From Flavobacteriales bacterium (lineage in GTDB: Bacteria > Bacteroidota > Bacteroidia > Flavobacteriales_F > PHOS-HE28), in the NCBI GenBank assembly GCA_024640205.1, contig JAHEFL010000045.1:1-9126 (forward strand): a stretch of DNA of 9,126 bases, given 5' to 3'. The notes under the pieces were generated by a model. The model had not been told where the DNA came from. It did no database searches and was given only the letters and a program-made list of their open reading frames with translations. Both the position numbers and the translations under genes were made by a program. Below are positions 6,437 through 9,126 of the stretch, one piece after another (position 1 is the first letter of the stretch; every line of letters starts with the position of its first letter).

Positions 6437-7003
6437 ATGAAGACCCTTTTCACCCAATTCCGGCCATTGGCCTTCCTAGCGATACCCTTGTTCCTGGCTT
6501 GTGGACAGTCCAGTGAATCCGGGGCGAGCGCTGCGGTAACGCAGGAACCAGCTCCCGGCCAATCCGCGGTCGTGGATGAATTGAGCGAACCAACTGTTGT
6601 GGGCGTAGCCGTCAATTCCCCGGACCACAAGACTCTGGTCGCGGCGGTATTGCATGTGAAATACCAGGACGTGCTGTCCAACGCTGGCCCCTTCACTGTC
6701 TACGCTCCAACGGATGCAGCCTTTGCGGCTTTGCCTGAGGGGACCTTGGACAATTTGTTGAAGCCCGAGAATAAAGCGACCTTGGAGGATATACTGGAGT
6801 ACCATGTGGCGATCGGGGTGATGAAGCCTGAGGGCATGGCCAATGGCCGGAAAGTGGGTATGGCCAACGGGGATAATACAGTGTTCTCGGTAGCAGAGGA
6901 CGGTACCATCATGATCAACGACGCCAAGGTCCTGGGCACGGCACAAGCGAGCAATGGATTGGTCGTAGTGATCGACAAGGTGCTTTTGCCACCCAGCGAA
7001 TAG
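6437..7003 (+). CDS. fasciclin (FAS1) domain lipoprotein
   Basis: The 188-residue product has a lipoprotein signal peptide with hydrophobic core 11-20 and lipobox F-L-A-C, lipidated at C22. A Ser/Ala/Pro-rich linker (23-48) follows. A single FAS1 domain covers about 52-186. Its hallmarks are the H1 motif T-V-Y-A-P-T-D-A-A-F (87-96), the central E-Y-H-V (121-124) and the H2-like N-G-L-V-V-V-I-D-K-V-L-L-P-P (173-186). FAS1 domains mediate protein-protein or cell-surface adhesion, and the substrate or partner here is unknown. I start at ATG 6437 because it begins the signal peptide; the frame is open to 6407. The sequence after the cysteine (G-Q-S-S) lacks an obvious surface-export pattern, so the protein probably sits in the periplasm. 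It follows nosY by 187 nt, may be read with the nos unit or from its own promoter, and ends at a strong terminator. Confidence 0.93.
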   Translation: MKTLFTQFRPLAFLAIPLFLACGQSSESGASAAVTQEPAPGQSAVVDELSEPTVVGVAVNSPDHKTLVAAVLHVKYQDVLSNAGPFTVYAPTDAAFAALPEGTLDNLLKPENKATLEDILEYHVAIGVMKPEGMANGRKVGMANGDNTVFSVAEDGTIMINDAKVLGTAQASNGLVVVIDKVLLPPSE

Positions 7004-7061
7004 AACGATCGTTCGGCACTGTTCCGAGGATGAATGGCCGAGCGGAATGGTGTAAAGTCAG

Positions 7062-7094
7062 CAAAGGCATCCCTTGAGGATGCCTTTGTTGTTC
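7062..7094 (+). terminator. intrinsic terminator after the fasciclin gene
   Basis: CAAAGGCATCC (7062-7072) and GGATGCCTTTG (7078-7088) are perfect 11-bp arms around a 5-nt loop CTTGA. The stem closes with TTTG and is followed by a T-rich stretch (TTGTTC). The stem-loop begins 58 nt after the stop codon. It is a good forward terminator that closes the nos/fasciclin region and separates it from nrdJ. Confidence 0.87.
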
Positions 7095-7152
7095 GTGGAG
7101 GACAATTCGGCCAGGACGCGGCGCCTATTGCGATCGGTCCTGTCTGCTCGGG

Positions 7153-7194
7153 GATCGTTCAAAACGTGGTGGATGATCGATCTTTGAACTGATC
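7153..7194 (+). repeat. bulged inverted repeat in the nrdJ leader
   Basis: GATCGTTCAAA (7153-7163) is complementary to TTTGAACTGATC (7183-7194), forming 7+4 bp with a single bulged T at 7190 and a 19-nt loop. The loop holds GATCGATCTT (7175-7184), which recurs as a direct repeat at 7205-7214. No T-run follows. It lies 59-100 nt before nrdJ and could be an operator or a leader RNA structure. I see no cobalamin-riboswitch B12 box and no clear NrdR box here. Confidence 0.25.
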
Positions 7195-7220
7195 AGTGTC
7201 ATGCGATCGATCTTGGAGAT

Positions 7221-7241
7221 TTGGATCCCTCGTTCATCCAA
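7221..7241 (+). promoter_or_regulatory. short inverted repeat just before nrdJ
   Basis: TTGGAT (7221-7226) and ATCCAA (7236-7241) form 6-bp arms with a 9-nt spacer, ending 11 nt before the nrdJ ATG. It could be an operator half-site pair. The second arm is followed by TACATAGGA, which might serve as a -7 element for a nearly leaderless transcript or hold a weak ribosome binding site (AGGA, 7247-7250). The arms are short enough to arise by chance. Confidence 0.2.
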
Positions 7242-7252
7242 TACATAGGAAC

Positions 7253-9126
7253 ATGCCCCAAGAGACCGTTCTGGAAACCCCGAGTGCCATGTCCAAGTCC
7301 ACAGCTAACAGTTTTACGAAGGAGGAGGTCCTCGCTGCGGCTCTGAAGTATTTTCAGAATGATGATCTGGCTGCCACCACATGGATCAACAAGTACGCGC
7401 TGAGGAACATGGAAGGCGAGCTTCTTGAGCGTACACCCGCGGATACGCATCAGCGCATGGCTCGTGAGTTCGCCCGCATCGAGCGCTCCTATGACCCACT
7501 ACCCGCTGAGAAGTCAACATTGCTGTCCACCTACGGACAACAACGGAGATCCTTGGATGAAGAACGCATCTTCGAGCTCTTCGATGGCTTCCGTGATATT
7601 GTTCCACAAGGCAGCGTGATGGCTTCGCTTGGCGATAACAGTCGTTTGGCATCGCTGAGCAATTGCGTGGTCATCCCATCGCCATTCGATAGTTATGGTG
7701 GCATTTTCCGGAACGATCAACAGCTGGCCCAACTCTTCAAGCGCCGATGCGGTGTTGGCTTCGATCTCAGCACGCTCCGCCCGGAAGGTGCCGCGGTCAG
7801 CAATGCTGCGCGCACAAGTACCGGCGCAGTGTCGTTCATGGAACGATTCAGCAACACAACACGGGAAGTGGCACAGAAGGGAAGGAGGGGAGCGCTCATG
7901 CTGACCATGGATATCGCGCATCCCGATGTGGAGCAATTCATCAACATCAAACAAGACCTGACGAAGGTGACCGGAGCGAACATCAGCGTTCGGGTAAGCG
8001 ACGAGTTCCTGCAAGCCGTGGAGGACGATGTCGAGTATTCACAACGGTGGCCGATCGATAGCAATACACCGAAGGTGACCAGGACCGTTCGTGCTCGCGA
8101 ACTATGGGACAAGCTGATCACGTGTGCGCACAATAGTGCGGAGCCCGGTATCATTTTCTGGGATCGCCAGCATAAGTATTCGACTTCATCGGTCTATCCA
8201 GGATTCAAGAATGAAAGCACGAATCCTTGCGGTGAGATCGCCATGCAGGGTGGTGACAGCTGCCGCTTGATCGCGATCAACTTCTACTCCTTCGTCACCG
8301 ATGGTTTCACGCCGAAGGCGCGCTTCGACCACGAGCGTCTGGCAAAGGTGACGTACGAAGCGCAGCGCTTGATGGATGATCTGGTGGACCTGGAACTGGA
8401 GGCTGTGGACCGGATCCTGGCGAAGATCGATAGCGATCCCGAGCCCGAAGTAGTGAAGCGCGTGGAGCGTGAGACATGGCAGCTCCTCAGTGATACAGGT
8501 CGGAAAGGGCGTCGTACCGGTCTTGGATTCACTGGCATGGGCGACGCACTTGCTGCGTTGAACCTGGCCTACGATAGCGATGCCGCCGTGGAAGCAGTGG
8601 AGCACATCATGCGGACCAAGTGCGAAGCGGAGTTCAACAGCAGTGTGGATCTGGCTATCGAGCGTGGCTCCTTCGTCGGTTACGATCCCGCAGTGGAGCG
8701 TACGTCCGAATTCACCTCCATGCTTTCGGCCGAGTTCCCGGAGCTGCATGCTCGGATGATGAAGCACGGTCGTCGCAACATCAGTATCAGCACGGTGGCG
8801 CCAACAGGTACATTGAGCTTGCTCACACGTACCAGCAGCGGCATAGAACCGGTATACATGCTCGGCTACACGCGTCGCCGCAAACTCGGACCCAATGCCG
8901 TCAAGGAACAAGTCAGCTTCACCGATGCCATGGGCGATCAGTGGGAGGAATTCACCGTGCACCACCCGCGCCTGGTGGATTGGATGAACGCCACCGGCAG
9001 GACCGATGCGCAAGAGAGCCCCTATGCGAACAGCACGGCCAGTGACATCGATTGGCAGCGCCGTGTGCGCTTGCAGGCCACCGTTCAGAAGTACACCACG
9101 CATAGCATCAGCAGCACGATAAACCT
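7253..9126 (+). CDS. nrdJ: adenosylcobalamin-dependent (class II) ribonucleotide reductase, N-terminal 624 residues
   Basis: The frame from ATG 7253 stays open to the window end, giving 624 complete codons; the gene continues beyond. The enzyme reduces ribonucleotides to deoxyribonucleotides using a cobalamin-generated thiyl radical and needs no oxygen. The active-site set is present: C138 in L-S-N-C-V-V, the N-P-C-G-E motif (N324, radical cysteine C326, E328), and C337, eleven residues later. That spacing is, as I recall, the one in the Thermotoga class II enzyme. The phosphate-binding A-P-T-G-T lies at 516-520. The conserved H-S-I-S-S-T-I-N at the right edge precedes the usual N-L-P. Residues 23-100 form a helical N-terminal region. 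There is no class I ATP-cone at the visible start. An in-frame ATG at 7289 is an alternative start. The gene probably has its own promoter, since a terminator lies upstream. Its C-terminal redox cysteines are outside the window. Confidence 0.96.
   Translation, partial: MPQETVLETPSAMSKSTANSFTKEEVLAAALKYFQNDDLAATTWINKYALRNMEGELLERTPADTHQRMAREFARIERSYDPLPAEKSTLLSTYGQQRRSLDEERIFELFDGFRDIVPQGSVMASLGDNSRLASLSNCVVIPSPFDSYGGIFRNDQQLAQLFKRRCGVGFDLSTLRPEGAAVSNAARTSTGAVSFMERFSNTTREVAQKGRRGALMLTMDIAHPDVEQFINIKQDLTKVTGANISVRVSDEFLQAVEDDVEYSQRWPIDSNTPKVTRTVRARELWDKLITCAHNSAEPGIIFWDRQHKYSTSSVYPGFKNESTNPCGEIAMQGGDSCRLIAINFYSFVTDGFTPKARFDHERLAKVTYEAQRLMDDLVDLELEAVDRILAKIDSDPEPEVVKRVERETWQLLSDTGRKGRRTGLGFTGMGDALAALNLAYDSDAAVEAVEHIMRTKCEAEFNSSVDLAIERGSFVGYDPAVERTSEFTSMLSAEFPELHARMMKHGRRNISISTVAPTGTLSLLTRTSSGIEPVYMLGYTRRRKLGPNAVKEQVSFTDAMGDQWEEFTVHHPRLVDWMNATGRTDAQESPYANSTASDIDWQRRVRLQATVQKYTTHSISSTIN

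Larger units (their letters stand above)
6246..6440 (+). other. doubtful 64-codon frame bridging nosY and the fasciclin gene
   Basis: A frame beginning with GTG 6246 overlaps the nosY stop by 4 nt (GTGA). It ends with a TGA that overlaps the fasciclin start by 4 nt (ATGA, 6437-6440), so it fills the spacer exactly. The translation includes D-R-R-A-F-L-R-T-M-A-K-G-G (residues 13-25), which resembles a twin-arginine motif, but no hydrophobic segment follows. Codons such as AGA, CTA, ATA and TTA, uncommon in the neighbouring genes, are frequent, which argues against coding. It could be chance, a small coupled gene, or the remnant of an exported-protein gene. I do not recognise it, and I favour noncoding spacer. 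Confidence 0.15.

Noticed and set aside
8186..9103. Long open frame on the minus strand opposite nrdJ (305 codons)
   Set aside because: The + strand carries the full class II reductase active site in an unbroken frame. The antisense product is His/Arg-rich with no recognisable motif.
1..9126. CRISPR arrays, tRNA or rRNA genes, insertion sequences or attachment sites
   Set aside because: I saw no regularly spaced repeats, no cloverleaf-like sequence, no transposase motifs and no flanking terminal repeats on either strand.

Overview
The window is dominated by a nitrous-oxide-reduction (nos) gene cluster of the clade II, Sec-exported type. It is followed by a fasciclin-domain lipoprotein gene and the 5' two thirds of an adenosylcobalamin-dependent (class II) ribonucleotide reductase gene. 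All supported genes lie on the + strand. The gene order (c-type cytochrome, nosZ, nosB-like, nosL, nosD, nosF, nosY), the non-Tat signal peptide of NosZ and the CuA motif C-T-D-F-C-S-A-L-H-Q-E-M point to a member of the Bacteroidota. The base composition is near half G+C by eye, which would suit one of the higher-GC Flavobacteriales/Sphingobacteriales-type lineages common in sludge and water metagenomes. The phylum is a fairly firm inference; anything finer is a guess.

Layout. Positions 1-207 hold the C-terminus of a small cytochrome c. NosZ (244-2238) carries all seven CuZ histidines and the CuA ligands. A strong stem-loop with a T-tract (2260-2319) separates nosZ from the accessory genes. 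nosB-like (2338-2913), nosL (2915-3364), nosD (3374-4747), nosF (4740-5489) and nosY (5482-6249) are packed with 1-9 nt gaps or 8-nt overlaps and look like one co-translated unit. A 187-nt spacer (6250-6436) holds a doubtful 64-codon frame, an inverted repeat and a perfect 14-bp palindrome. It leads into the fasciclin lipoprotein gene (6437-7003), which ends in a clear intrinsic terminator (7062-7094). A 158-nt leader with two inverted repeats (7095-7252) precedes nrdJ (7253 to the window end, incomplete).

How the parts fit. The cytochrome c is a plausible electron donor to the periplasmic or membrane-anchored NosZ, which reduces N2O to N2. NosL (a Cu(I)-binding lipoprotein), NosD (a periplasmic beta-helix protein) and the NosF/NosY ABC transporter supply copper and/or sulfur for CuZ assembly. 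The NosB-like four-helix membrane protein is typical of clade II clusters, and its role is unknown. NrdJ makes deoxynucleotides without needing oxygen, which suits an organism that respires N2O under anoxia, but it is probably a separate transcription unit.

Nothing here is a wholly new system. The less explained items are the NosD C-terminal Ser/Gly tail with a possible Shine-Dalgarno-masking RNA switch before nosF, the lipobox-like NosZ signal peptide, the terminator inside the nos cluster, the bridging 64-codon frame, and the palindrome before the fasciclin gene.
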